Program-made: the position numbers and the translations under genes
From: Hofstenia miamia
Taxonomy: Eukaryota > Xenacoelomorpha > Acoela > Hofsteniidae
Assembly (NCBI GenBank): GCA_900660155.1
Contig: CABFPE010000281.1
Location: 756,480-794,401, forward strand
DNA length: 37,922 bases
Reading direction: 5' to 3'
Notes under the pieces: generated by a model
What the model was told of the DNA's origin: nothing
What the model saw: only the letters and a program-made list of their open reading frames with translations
Database searches by the model: none
Shown here: in pieces, positions 1 through 11,261 of the stretch
Numbering within the stretch: the stretch's first letter is position 1
How the letters are laid out: each line of letters begins with the position of its first letter

Positions 1-137
1 GAGATTAAGGGTTAAGGCTTTAACATAGTAACTATTTTTAGTGGGCTGCAAAATACAAAATTCAGTTTTATCTTCATTTATAAGCAACCTATGCATCATG
101 ATTTACGTACAAATTTCTAACAATTTAATGCTATAGA

Positions 138-512
138 TTCATATTTGCAAATTGAATTAAATTACAACCAGATGCCATGAACATATCGTTTACATATATA
201 CTAAAAAGAAGGTGACCATGAACTGTTCCTTGAGGAAGACCATTATTAACAGGCAGCCAATCTGAAAAAACATCGCTAATCTTAAAAAATATAATATCTA
301 TGCTTCAAATAACTAGTTATCAAAATTCTGTTATTATAAGAAACTCCTATATATGATAACTTTTCTATAAGTAAGCTATGATTAATAGAATCAAAAGTGT
401 TAGAAAGGCTTAGGCAAGCAATAGCTACGAATTTATTTGCATCAAGTGAAGATCTCCAATTCTCTGTGTTTGAAAAAATTTTTCGAAATTCATATTGAAT
501 ATTTGGCAAGAG
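138..512 (-). pseudogene. Non-LTR retrotransposon reverse transcriptase relic
   Basis: On the minus strand this reads as part of a LINE reverse transcriptase palm domain. An open stretch (509 down to 282) has the motif A environment, IACLSLSNTFDSINHSLL. After a frame change (about 270 down to 138) it continues with NNGLPQGTVHG (motif B) and a motif C remnant, LIQFANMN. In live enzymes of the Jockey/CR1 type these motifs read LDLSKAFD and FADD. Here the first catalytic Asp is Ser and the Asp pair is gone, so the copy is dead. No 3' tail or target duplication is visible, and the element runs off or has decayed near the left edge. The RT assignment is secure; the clade is not. Confidence 0.8.
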
Positions 513-1312
513 GATTTTATTTATTTAGATGTACTGTTAGTTTGTCATGCAATATTCTCTCAAATAATTTTCTTGTTGAATACGTGATTGAAATTGGTCA
601 ATAATTTATTGGTACGTACATATCGTTTTTCTTAACACGTACTTACCAAGTCGTTTTTCTTAACATTGGGAGGAATATTTCTTATGCATTCATTAAATAT
701 GTAATTTAAGGAACTGTTTTTCGATTTATTTTCGATTTTCTTTGTTGCATTGTATAATTGTTATTTTCGTTTACTCTGATTATTTCTTTTTTCTAATTTT
801 CCATAGTTAAATGTGATCTTTTAATCGTAAACACTATTATACACATATTCTAACCATACAAGTTCCACCACCAATGCGTATGAATTCTCTGGATGTAATG
901 CTACAATTATTTTGAAACTGTTGATTTTATCATTAAATTATTTGTACTAGCATAAAATGCTGTGCTGGTAATAAGACAACCCGTTTTCAAACAATGTTTT
1001 TCAATTTTATCAAGTCCAAATGAACTATTAACTGGAGATTTAACTAGGATATTTATCTTCTTTTGGAATTGACGAGGATTCCATTTAGAAAGTTCCTCAG
1101 AAAATATATGAATCATATGCAGTGAATGTGGAACACATGCATGTTCTTCTTTTATAAAAAAATATAGAAATTTAGCAGAAAAGTTATCTAATGATATTTC
1201 TGATTTGACAAAAATGTTTCTCTTGGAGAATATAAACTCAAAAATTGTGGAGTCTTATGTTGCATGAAGGGAGATTGCACTTATTAAAATTATCAAGGTA
1301 AAATAAGATCAA

Positions 1313-2392
1313 TTGGGATTAGGGACTGAAATAGCATATAAAGAACCCTATCTAGCTTATATGGTGTTGAGGAATGTACTACAATGTAAAGAGAAATTTT
1401 TAATGAGAGCAATTCATGAGATCAATATCGAATTAAGAAAACTGGAACATAGAATAGATAAGCTCTTGGAGTTTCTATTGGGAAGCTATTTAAGCAAAGA
1501 GTAACGAGATATTATGGCTTTGACATGTTCTGAAGGCGGAATGGGAATTATGGATCTAATGCAAAATGCAACTCTTGAAAAAGGTAACTCAATAATTTTA
1601 GTTTCTAAGTTGAAACAAGCAATTATTGATAAAAAAGATGAATTCTGCAGGGAAAACAGACAATCAAAATTGCTTAAAAAGAACATAAATCCAATTTCAA
1701 TACCACAAAGAAAAATTGTCTATTTTAAATAACTGCTCCTCTGAAACAAAACGATGACTTCTTCTGCTGGAGTCAAAAGGAACATCTTTATGGCTAACTA
1801 CCACGTCATCACGAAGTCTTGGCTTCTAATTAAACAAGGATGAATTTCGAGATGTATTCAGTCTTTGCTATAATTGCCCAATCCTGCGCTTATCACGAAC
1901 ATCTGAGTGTGATTCTTCAAATAGCATTGATCATGCATTGATATATAAGCTTAGATGCTTCATTATGTGTAAGAGACTTAGATACTGAATTGTTATCTAC
2001 AGTTTGCAAGGATGTTTCTATAAAGCCTTCATTAATAGAACTTACGGAAGAAGGAAAAAAATGAAATTAAGGGAAACATCGAAGATAATGCCCGACTTTA
2101 CATATCGTGTAGAACGTTTTGGGCACTATTACAAAACTCCATGTTTGATGTCCGGAGTGCACATCCCAATGCGTCAATAAATCAAAGTAAAACAATTGCG
2201 CAAAATTTATCTGAACATGTAGGCTTCCAAGAAATGAGCATATCAAGATTTTGTGCAGAACATTGAAAATCCTTTATTCACCAATTTATATTTGCAACCA
2301 ATGGTGCTATGGGTGAAGAAGCTATTCGATATCATGCTTTACTTTCTGAAAAATTAAGCAATAAATATTATTTTACAAATAATGCTTTATAG
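1313..2392 (+). pseudogene. Decayed retroelement C-terminal region (FDVR-motif family)
   Basis: Several reading frames in succession match the C-terminal half of a reverse-transcriptase-like protein family known from repeats in many aquatic invertebrates. Visible blocks are EGGMGIMDLMQNATLE (about 1535-1580), SLWLTTTSS followed by LNKDEFRDVFSLCYNCP (about 1785-1880), a Cys-rich patch ECDSSNSIDHAL, then NIEDNARLYISCRTFWA and FDVRSAHPNASINQSKT (about 2075-2200), and finally NGAMGEEAIRYHALLSEKL (about 2300-2360). Stops and frameshifts separate the blocks, so it is a pseudogene. The pair ARLYIS...FDVR resembles the core of a PD-(D/E)XK nuclease fold, but that is inference. Recognition rests on remembered family patterns, not on a search. 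Confidence 0.72.
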
Positions 2393-2399
2393 AAATTAT

Positions 2400-4000
2400 A
2401 ATAAAATCAATATTACAAAATTAAATTTATTTAAAATTAACATTACAGTAATTTATTTTTTGGATGATGGATACTGGTAGATTCATATAGAGAAATTCAG
2501 AACACCGTTTTTATAAATGTTGCAGCCATTTATCTCTGATTTAAAAATTCATATTGCAACCGATATTAAAATTAACAATTTAAGCTAACCTTAAATTCCC
2601 TGTACAAGTTATTTATGGCATTTTCGTATCTAATACCAGGAAACTGTTACCATAAATATTTAGTGCATTAAAAAATGAGTTAACAACAACCTACAAATTG
2701 AGCAGCCTACATTTCAACAGCATTTAATCTGTTATAAAGCACTTGCATCTTCATTTTAAAGGTCTGAGGAACCTACAATTTTACTTTTATGAATGATATA
2801 ATTAATGCACTTTGCTTGGCAAATGCTCATTTCTCAAGACCTACCTTTGCAAATTTTAATATTTCTTCATAGATTTCGTATTATTAAATTTTAACAAAAA
2901 TGAGATATAAAGATGCAATACTAAAGGCAAATTAAAAATCAAGAACGGAACCTACAGTTTTTGCTCATAAAAAATCCCGGAAAGACAGTAAACCCATGTG
3001 CTAAACTGCTATAATAGTCTACATTTGTAAATTCGAATTTTCTCTTAGAGGACTATCTAGGAATGAATTACATGTATTAAGATAGGAATAATTTTTCACC
3101 ATCTAGCTCTTGAAACGTAGTAATAGATTTCAATCTTGAGTACACAAATTCCTCCATATGTTTGTACAACGGTTTAAATGTTGTGTTCAGATATCACAGA
3201 ATGAACATGAACTGCTTGAAGTCTAACCACCATATCTTGATTACAGAAGTGTACTATTTCCTCGCTGTAAAATTACTGACAATTGCTGGAAAAATATGTA
3301 AAAGACGTATTCAGATCGCAAGAAGCACTCATGGCAGAAGACATAAAAGACATCAAAAATGAATTGTAGTTATGAAAACGCTATTAGTTACATATGAAAG
3401 AAGCTTTCTTTTACAATTTTAAGAACAGTATTAATTGCTATATATGGTAACTGAAATAAATTTTATAAAAGTCTTACTCTTCAAAATGAAATTGATGTCA
3501 ATTTGATTTAAGTCTTTAATATTAATTAATGGCTATCATACATGGAAGATCAACTGTTAAATAACAATTTTTAATAATTGTTAAAGAGATTTTGTAAATT
3601 ACATAAATATTTTGTTAAAATTATTATCGTATTGTTAATTTTATATACATCAAGACCTATTAAATATACATGTATTTAGTAGGCCTTCTATACATTAATA
3701 TTTATGTTCTTTGTTAAAAAAATTGTATATTTATGATTTTTAATTATTTCATTTTGTAATGTTCATTTTGTAAACTAAGATTATGATCTTTTTATAAATA
3801 CATTTGTTATGATTTTATCATGAAATTCGGGTATCTGGCTTTAGAACGCCATATGTTTTAAGCATCCTGGACATAATGTTGAATCATTTGTACAAAGATA
3901 TAGTCTCTACCTGACGTACTTGAAAAAACTATTAACCATGTTTCATAAATATTCAGATTTTTTAGAAAGCATAATTTTTCCAGCTAATGTTAAAGTTAAA
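2400..4000. other. AT-rich stretch without recognisable features
   Basis: No splice-bounded coding exon, RNA gene or transposon end was recognised on either strand. Short open frames such as 3162-3362 (+) have no family resemblance and no splice context. Confidence 0.5.
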
Positions 4001-4004
4001 AATG

Positions 4005-4400
4005 TGGGACCCACCAACTGTATCTATTACAGGGATTTCATCACAGTCTGTGAAAGGAAGACCTAATAGCGGAAGCTAAGTTGGGACATTGAATGTTTTA
4101 GCTGTTTTTCTGCTATATCCTGACACCTTCACCATGCAAAAGTAGTAGTCATTTAAATGATCTGCTTGTTCACTCCATGACACTGGTGTAGAAAATAGCA
4201 ATCTTTTCAACTTGCCTGCTTCCCATTAAAACAAGTTGGAATTACAGCCTTTGCATATAACATGAGGGGCAAAAGCTTTGTCCTGGTCTCCAAGAGCCAT
4301 TTTGAAATATCTTTGTCATATTAGGGCTGAAATGCGGACATCGTCACCCCTGAAAATGAACTCTCCACATATAGCAAAATTTATTTGGATCTGTAAGATA
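4005..4400 (-). pseudogene. Relic of a repeat-associated zinc-binding protein (GDQDK/CYFC family)
   Basis: Read on the minus strand, this matches a protein family found in many copies in arthropod and other invertebrate genomes and normally linked to mobile DNA. From 4395 downward come DPNKFCY, then GEFIFRGDDVRISAL after a one-base frame change, then YFKMALGDQDKAFAPHVICK with the following CxxC-type CKGC. Next are PVSWSEQADHLNDYYFCMVK and VSGYSRKTAKTFNVP. Family members typically carry the pattern FCYVCGEF...GDQDK.W(A)PH..C..C...CYFC...KG. In-frame stops (for example after SALI) and a frameshift show the copy is broken. The family's biochemical function is not known to me. The Cys/His spacing suggests zinc binding. 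Confidence 0.75.
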
Positions 4401-5385
4401 CAATCGGTGTGCCATTAATTCTCAAAAGTATCAGTGAAAGTAAAATAATGAGGCAACGGAGTGAGTTGTGGCGACATTCACTCAATCATCTTTGCACTTT
4501 CCCATCACAAGCATAATAGCTAACGATTCATTTATTTTGTTATCTTTAATGAGCACATTTATGCGAGTGAGGCCAACGTTAGCTGCAACTACATTTAATT
4601 TAAAAACCTGCAAATGACACCAAATAATTTCTTGTTACAATTCACATAGTTCAAACGTAGCCTAAGGCAAACATAAACTACAAGTTAACATGTAATATAA
4701 GAAAATTGTTTGCAAATACCATTTTGACTGAAAACATTGTTAAATACTTGATGTTTATGCACACATTTTACATATTTTTAACTTCGTTAAACAGGTAGTT
4801 AAAATATAAGGATAAAATTCATTGTTAAGAAAGTTAAAAATGTTCGATTAGGTTAAAAATTGTTTTGGTAAAAAAGTTGCAGTTATCAGTGCATCATTGT
4901 AATGAATATAAATACAAATTAAATTTACCGAGGATATAATAAAAAAAATTTAATTTGATGAATATTTTGTGAATTTAATAGTGGGAAACTTTTTGACAAT
5001 GGCAGTAGCATGCCGAAATATGTTTAAGAAAGGATGCCTTTTTTTAAATTGTAAAAAATGTAACAGAATATGCAATAAAAACATCAATTGGGACAAAAAT
5101 TTTAGATGTACTCTCAAAAAATTCAAAATTTGATACTATTTGTTGCCTCAACATACTCTGTAATATATAAAAACTACAACTGTCAGGTATAATACAATGC
5201 AATAAATATCACCTTGTTCAAAATTGAATTCTAAAAAATTGAAATATTTTGCTTTTAATGCTGTGAATTTCCAATAATATAATGCAAGGCCACTGTTTGT
5301 AGGTTAATGTCACTTGCGATATTTTTAGATATATACATAATCAAATGAGAAAAAAATAAACTAGATATATATTCCAAAAAGTCGA

Positions 5386-5977
5386 CTACACAGAATCTAA
5401 ATGATCTTTAATTTCCGATGGTTTAAGTTTTCTGAATCCACTGGCATTACAAATTCCAATTTCTATGTTATCTTTTGACATTTGACCTTCAAATGTTTCC
5501 TAAACAATAATAAAAGAGTATAATATTCAACAAATATTTAAAAAATTGACATGGAAAATTATTGAATTACAGAATTTTGCCCATAGCATAGCAGTAACGA
5601 AGTTTCTAATTGGAATGGCTGTCAACAATCGATGCTTTCTGTAATTATTGCATAAGCTTCTTGACAAAAATTATTAGAAATCATTAAAAAATGCCAATGA
5701 CAAGGGTAAAAACAAATACATAACTAGTTCATACCTTTAAAGTAAGGATAGCAGTAGATACAGCATCTTCTAATCCTAACTCTTGCGAGTACCTAAAATA
5801 ATGATGAAAGTTGAGCACTATTTTTTCGTTTTTGAAAGTATTTTCACTAATCTAATGTACTTAGATATGTCACTTATAAATTCAATATATCAAAAAATGA
5901 AACCTTCTTTCAAGAAATGTCTTTGCATTGATGTGATTTTTGCCAGTGGCGGTAGCTTTCCAAGGGAAATAGGCCCC
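5386..5977 (-). CDS. PSMA2: Proteasome subunit alpha type-2, last three coding exons
   Basis: PSMA2 is one of the seven alpha subunits forming the outer rings of the 20S proteasome core, which gates substrate entry. Exons on the minus strand are 5977-5904 ([14 protein letters not shown]..., 74 nt), 5792-5735 ([19 protein letters not shown], 58 nt) and 5499-5386 ([20 protein letters not shown]... ending DSV and a TAG stop). Phases join cleanly: AG|G rebuilds an Arg, and the last junction is phase 0. Acceptors are good (tttag). The donor at 5903 is the weak GTTTCA, the one at 5734 is GTATGA. The 81 residues match the C-terminal third of the roughly 234-residue animal protein without gaps of note. 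The first 150 or so residues should lie upstream but were not found in the next several kilobases, which hold a transposon and another gene's exons. So this is either a gene with a very long intron or a 5'-truncated copy; the intact frame favours a working gene. Confidence 0.93.
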
Positions 5978-6190
5978 CTAAATAATTAGTTTAGTTGTTG
6001 AGCTGAGCAAGACACAACCATCTAAACATATAAATTTAGAATAACATAAGTAATATGCATTTCTGCAATTGAGTTTAATCTCAGTACATTACAATTTTTT
6101 GTTTGAATATATACCAACAGGAACTCATTGAAACCTTTTTGACATACATTCACAATGTAACATCTAATGTGTAAACTTATGAAACAATAT

Positions 6191-7291
6191 ACAGGGTGTT
6201 TTTTTATGTGCCCCGATATTAAATTTAATAAGATCGCATCAGATTTTTGAAAAACTTGGTCTCAAGAGAATATTGTTTAGAGTTAATAATACTAATCTTA
6301 CTATATGTATTACATTTCAATGTGACCACAGTTACATTTAAGAACTAATTTTATACGCTTCACAAAGATTTCCATAGTTGCAAATAACATGTCTTGTGAA
6401 ACACATTGAAACACTGTGACAATAGAGGCTTTGAGTTAAAAAAGATTTTCATAGTTTTGCTTGTAGACGAGTCCCTTGACAAACCCCCATAGGAAAAATT
6501 CCACGGGTTAAATCAGGCATAAAAAAGCTCCGATGCATTAGGGAGAAGATAGAACTGTTCTTTCATCATCTTCAAATATGAAATTCCGTCAACATTCCCA
6601 TTGAAAAAGAATGGACCAATGACACCAGCATCTCCTATAGCAGCATAAACCATTGTTTTCGGGCAGTTCAATGATGTCTCAATTATCCAATAAAGGGTTA
6701 TCCACAGACCAATGAGAAGCATTGTAGACGTTGACTCCTCCATCAAGGTGAAAGACTGCTTCATCAGAAAACATGAGATTCACAAAGTTGGGAGCCTCTG
6801 TAATTTTGTCAAGAACTGTTGGAGCAAATTCACGCCTCTTGGTGATGTCTGTTGGCTTCAACTGCTGAACAATTTTAATTTCCGAGCACTTTTTAAAGCA
6901 GATCGATCAGAAGAAACAGATATACCTAAAAATGCAGCTCCTCTTCTTATTGACTGTCTCGAAGTTTCCACATAATGATGAATGATAGCAACTCAGTTAA
7001 CAATATATGTTCAGATGTGGCAAGCTGCTTCGCAGGACCCAGTTCCCAGGAACGTTTCATGCCACTTCTTCCGGCTTGGCGCAGCTTCATTCTTTCCATA
7101 CCTTGGACGAAATTTTCTCTGGACTTCCGTTGGGCTCTTATATTCATTCAACCAAAGGATGCAATTTGTTTTAACTTCCTTGGAAAACATCTTCAATCAC
7201 TGTCGTAGTCAATTTGAAGCATGATATTTAAAAGGGCGTATCTTGCTATCAAACGTATGTAGAACACTATATTTTTTACGAAAAAAAACCC
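6191..7291 (-). mobile_element. Tc1/mariner-superfamily element relic with decayed transposase
   Basis: Minus-strand frames reconstruct a DDE-type transposase in order. First comes an N-terminal helix-turn-helix of the DUF4817 kind (7196-7011: KTNCILWLNEYKSPTEVQRK, ending WHETFLGTGS). Next is LKPTDITKRREFA (about 6850) and NLMFSDEAVFHLDGG with the first catalytic Asp (about 6770). Then come TMVYAAIGDAGVIGPFFFNG (about 6620), and, after a gap, LTRGIFPMG and the C-terminal tail VSQDMLFATMENLCEAYK (to about 6350). The block that would hold the second catalytic Asp (QQDGA in relatives) is missing, so the copy cannot be active. The left edge at 6191 begins acagggtgttttttta, a plausible terminal repeat. 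A weak inverted match (cgaaaaaaaaccc) ends near 7291, so the right boundary is tentative. It appears to lie within PSMA2 intron territory. Confidence 0.82.
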
Positions 7292-7499
7292 AAAAAAAAT
7301 TTTTTTGATTTAGATCAAATTTTTTAAAACGGCCCAATAGAAGCGATTTTATTAATTTTTAAATCAGAACAGATAAAACAGAACAGATAAAATAAACGTG
7401 TATATGTAAAGAGTTTTGCATATAAATCCGAAATAATATTACATAATTCTTACAGTGCTAAAATATTTAAATTTCATTTGTATTTATTTTACATGAACT

Positions 7500-7543
<44 letters not shown>
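7500..7543. repeat. (AC)n(AT)n microsatellite
   Basis: A short run of AC dinucleotides (7500-7508) passes into an uninterrupted AT run (7509-7543). It creates a long but meaningless open frame on the minus strand. Confidence 0.97.
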
Positions 7544-7549
<6 letters not shown>

Positions 7550-7602
7550 CATATACACTTGATTTAAAAGGTAACTTATTTGATCAATACATAAAAACAT
7601 AC

Positions 7603-8559
7603 TCTGTATCTGTTTCGGGGGAGATATTAGATTCTTCAACGAATTCGCGAAGTTTAACCAATCGCTCCAACTCAACACTGGGCGGTAATGTGACTTTTTC
7701 TGGTTTGTTATCAGACTTGGAGAGGAGATTATTTGGCATTGAAGTGTTCCCGGGCAAAGGGAATGCTTTGTAAACCTAAACGAAATAAACAGTAAATCAA
7801 CAACACTCTTCAAATAGTGGACATTCTTAGCACTTCAATGAATGGTGCAAATTTATGCAATTTATGTATTTTACAAATTTAAAAGAATTCTCATCAAAAT
7901 ACTCATTTTTATTACAAATTAAGATAAATGCCCAGTTTCATTGTTTTTAGCATTTGGGTGGAAATGAGGTACCAAACTTTTTGAACATATGTGCGAAGAA
8001 ACTAGCTGATGATTGTCAACCCTTTGTTTTCACAATGACACGGTCAAAGTCAAGAATTAGGTTTCCCTTCTAAAGGTCAAGGCTAATTTCCTAACAGAAT
8101 TGTTGAGTTAACAACATAGAAACATCCTGATCTTAAACAGTTCCTCGTTTTTTGGAATATTTGAGAGTAATGTTCATATAAAATGATATTTAATAAAAAT
8201 AAGTGTATTTCAAATCACAAATTTGGATAAATATAATACAAACAATATATTTCAATTTTGCAAGCGATATTTGATTTTAAATATATGTGCAATGAGATCG
8301 AATGAATTCGATTGCAACGGAAATAACAACTCAATGTAAAATGTTTTCTATATTGTAAATTTAATATATAACTACCTGAAATTTATTGAGAGTAACAGGT
8401 GGTCGATCAGTAGCTGAAAGACTAACTGGGGTGTCAACAGACGAATCAAAGGACTGGTTATTGGAAGAGAGGGATTTCGATAAAGCGCGTTGAAGGGAAG
8501 CTAACCCCTGAGGAAACACAGCAAGCACGTGCCTCCTATCACGAATCACTTTTCGCATT
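7603..8559 (-). CDS. Unidentified protein, two internal or 5' exons
   Basis: Two exons with coding character sit on the minus strand. Exon A runs 8559-8376 (184 nt) after the acceptor ctatttcag. It encodes MRKVIRDRRHVLAVFPQGLA, then SLQRALSKSLSSNNQS, a Ser/Thr-rich patch and VTLNKFQ, ending at CAG|GTAGTT. Exon B runs 7775-7603 (173 nt) after the acceptor cgtttag. It encodes VYKAFPLPGNTSMPNNLLSK and then PPSVELERLVKLREFVEESN, ending either at A|GTATGT (7602) or by readthrough to a TGA at 7586-7584. The junction A-B is phase 0 and both exons are clearly less AT-rich than their surroundings. I do not recognise the family: it looks like a charged helix plus a low-complexity linker and a second amphipathic helix. 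The ATG at 8558 could be the start or an internal Met. It lies directly upstream of the PSMA2 exons on the same strand, but reading phase and content give no reason to join them. Confidence 0.6.
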
Positions 8560-8560
8560 C

Positions 8561-10000
8561 TGAAATAGATTGTTTGAAATTAAAAAATCGCTTTCGACAA
8601 TTCTTTAGTCAAGTATCATTTTATATTTACAAAATACCGCCTAAAAGTTATAAAGTTAGACGGCATTTTCTAATACCATTAAAATACTTCTTGTAATGCA
8701 ATAGACATTCAATACTTTCCATTCTTTGTCATGGTTATTCAACGCGTAGATCGAGCGAGCATTGAAAGACGTAATAAAATGTAAACTCATACTTTTCTAA
8801 TTTATGTCATCTTATTTCAGGGACAAAACATTGTTACAATAAAAAATTCATAAATTCACAAATGTGTCAGTTTACTTAAGCCTAATAATCAATAGGTGAA
8901 CAGATGAATGTTGACCTATGGAAAACTATCTGCTACTAAACTCTAGAAAAAATGACATCAAAACACAAAAATAAAATAAATTTCTGATAGTCTGTTCTAG
9001 ACATGAGTTCACGGAATTTGAGACTTGAACTGTTTTGGTATCAAGCCTAATCTTATTAAACCTGTTTAATCCTGATGCTCATGGACGAAGATATGAAACA
9101 AAACCAGCATTCTCCTCTTCTCGCATTGTTTACACTGTACTTGAATGTAAACATGGGGTTTTGAAGTACATATCAATATCTTTTAAAAGAAAAGAAAATT
9201 ATTCTAATAAAAAAATATTTTCAGACTTATGCCATATTTTCTCAGAACTATATTACTGGTCTCAATAACAACATATGTAAAGCTCTACTATGAAGACTTT
9301 GTGGGTCACATAAAAATAATAGAAGACGTATTCATCCGCTTGGTAAATAGACCTGCATTTCGGAAAATGAATTACTTAAATTGATAAAAGTCATATTTAA
9401 CTAAACAAATGTTCAGTTTATATACCTTGCACATCGATTTTCTCAAAACACTAATCATACAGAGCAATTTCACCCGCTCACCCTAATTCTATACTAACCA
9501 AAAATTTTGAAGTGCAAAAAACAAAACTAAAGCTAACATTTGTATGCATATTTAACGTTATTCTCTCACACCATTGGAATGATCAACTTCATTCAATAGA
9601 ATTTAGCACACCATTAAGTCCACGCTTCATATAAGTGCTATTTATTATTGCAAATTGTGCATTCCCCGACTTGTCTAAAAAATTCTTCCTATATACGCAA
9701 TTCTCAAGTCAAATGTAGCTTTTTAAAGAAGAAATTTAGTAATTTTTCAATGTGATTAAGCAATCTGCTAGTGATTGCGGACATCTAAACATAACCCGCA
9801 TGACTTGTATACCGATTTATCATTTGGCACCAAATTTCTAGTAGTTCCTATATCCCATTATATCTTTTCCCAGAAGTAGATATTTTGTAGCACAAACATT
9901 TATATGAAGAAGAAATAATAAACATTTGGGATTAATAAAATTTTTAAGAAGCTTATCTAAGCAAAATAATCAGCATAACTTATCTTGATGAACAGTAATA
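8561..10000. other. AT-rich stretch without recognisable features
   Basis: The earlier exons of the unidentified gene and the 5' exons of PSMA2 were both looked for here on the minus strand and not found. An open minus-strand stretch near 8680-8800 has no splice sites that support it. Confidence 0.4.
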
Positions 10001-10019
10001 TCGCTTACATTTCATTTGT

Positions 10020-11062
10020 ATATAAGTAATGCGGGTGGATTCGCTTACCCAACAACGTACTTTCCGATTGGGAGACTATCTTTTCTGGAGTCCCGCAGAG
10101 AACCAAACTGGGACCATGGCTTTTTGTTACGGTTATAAACACCCTGCTTATATCATACGAAAATAGGTTAAAATACGTCGACGACACTACGGCCTGGGAA
10201 ATAGCAACAAGAAGCGAGGACAGTCAGGCGCTGCAGCTTTTTCTTCAGGTAAAGTCTTGGTGTGATGCCCATGAAATGCGTCTTAACCCAAAGAAATGTC
10301 ATGAACTAACAATATCCTTTCTCCGTGATTTAGTTCTACATCCCGAAATTATCTATGACGATTTCCACCCACAGCGTGTTAGCTCAGCTAAACTCTTAGG
10401 AGTGTTTATCCAATCAGATTTAAAATGGGCGGATAACACGAACTATTTAATAAAAAAGCCTCGAAGAGTTTACACTTCATCAACCTCCTCAAGAAAAGTG
10501 GCGTATCGTGCAATGATACTTACGCGGTATACGCATCTCTTATCCGATGTGTACTTGAATATTGTGCTCCTGTTTGGCAAAACTTTTTAACTAAAAAGCA
10601 ATCTGACAGGCTGGAACGAGTTCAAATTAGAGCGTTCAAAATTATATTACCAAATAATGATTACGAACATGCGTGTTCTCACCTCCACACTGTTAGTCTT
10701 AGAGAGAAAAGATCTGAGATGTGTAACCAGCTCTGGAGTAGTATGAAAAAAGTTTCACATCCACTTCACTACCTTATTCCCGAAGAGAGATCATTTCGCT
10801 ACCCGCTAAGATCATATAAGACATTTGACACTAGTTTTCGATCAGACCGCCTGGGAAATTCCTTTGTTTGTCACCACGCATTAAAAGAACTATCGCATAA
10901 TACCTAACATTCACGTTGCCCTGGATACGGCCCTTGTTACCTCGTTCTTTCTTGTTACCTGTTCTTCCTCGTTGTTTTCGTTTTTGTTTTTTTGTTTGTA
11001 TCTGTGTACATTGTATCTTTGTGCCTCTTTGACCACGTTGGTCACAGGCATGTTAAATACAC

Positions 11063-11094
<32 letters not shown>
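10020..11094 (+). mobile_element. 5'-truncated CR1-like LINE with (ACTT)n tail
   Basis: The copy starts inside the reverse transcriptase, at LSDWETIFSGVPQRTKLGPW (motif B), and continues with LKYVDDTTAWE, motif C with the YVDD catalytic pair retained. Then follow MRLNPKKCHELTISF (primer-grip/thumb side) and SSAKLLGVFIQSDLKW. After frame changes it reads LNIVLLFGKTF/EYCAPVWQNFL, RLERVQIRAFKIILPNN and the typical C-terminal LREKRSEMCNQLW...HYLIPEERSFRYPLRS, with a stop near 10905. A T-rich 3' UTR ends in an (ACTT)n array at 11061-11094. The endonuclease and motif A are absent (normal 5' truncation), and at least two frameshifts make the ORF defective. The GVPQGTKLGP and KYVDDTT wording places it with CR1/L2-type elements; the exact clade is inference. 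No target duplication was seen. Confidence 0.88.
11061..11094 (+). repeat. (ACTT)n tail of LINE
   Basis: Seven or more tandem ACTT units directly follow the 3' UTR of the LINE copy. Such short tandem tails are normal 3' ends for CR1-like elements. Confidence 0.95.
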
Positions 11095-11261
11095 ATATGC
11101 AAATATTGTACAAAAATCAAAATTTGCATACATTACAACGAGAACATCATCTAAATTTACGTATTAGTCAGAATAGGTAAATATGGGCTAAACAAGCCAA
11201 GCAACAGTCGTAAAATATTGACATTAATAAAGATAGCATTTGATAACTAACAACTATAATA

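Noticed and set aside
907..1116. 69-residue minus-strand frame upstream of the RT relic, possibly part of the same LINE
   Set aside because: No endonuclease or RT motif could be recognised in it, so it is not claimed as coding.
7499..7813. 104-residue minus-strand open frame
   Set aside because: Wrong frame across exon B of the unidentified gene, then translation of the AT microsatellite into a YIYI run.
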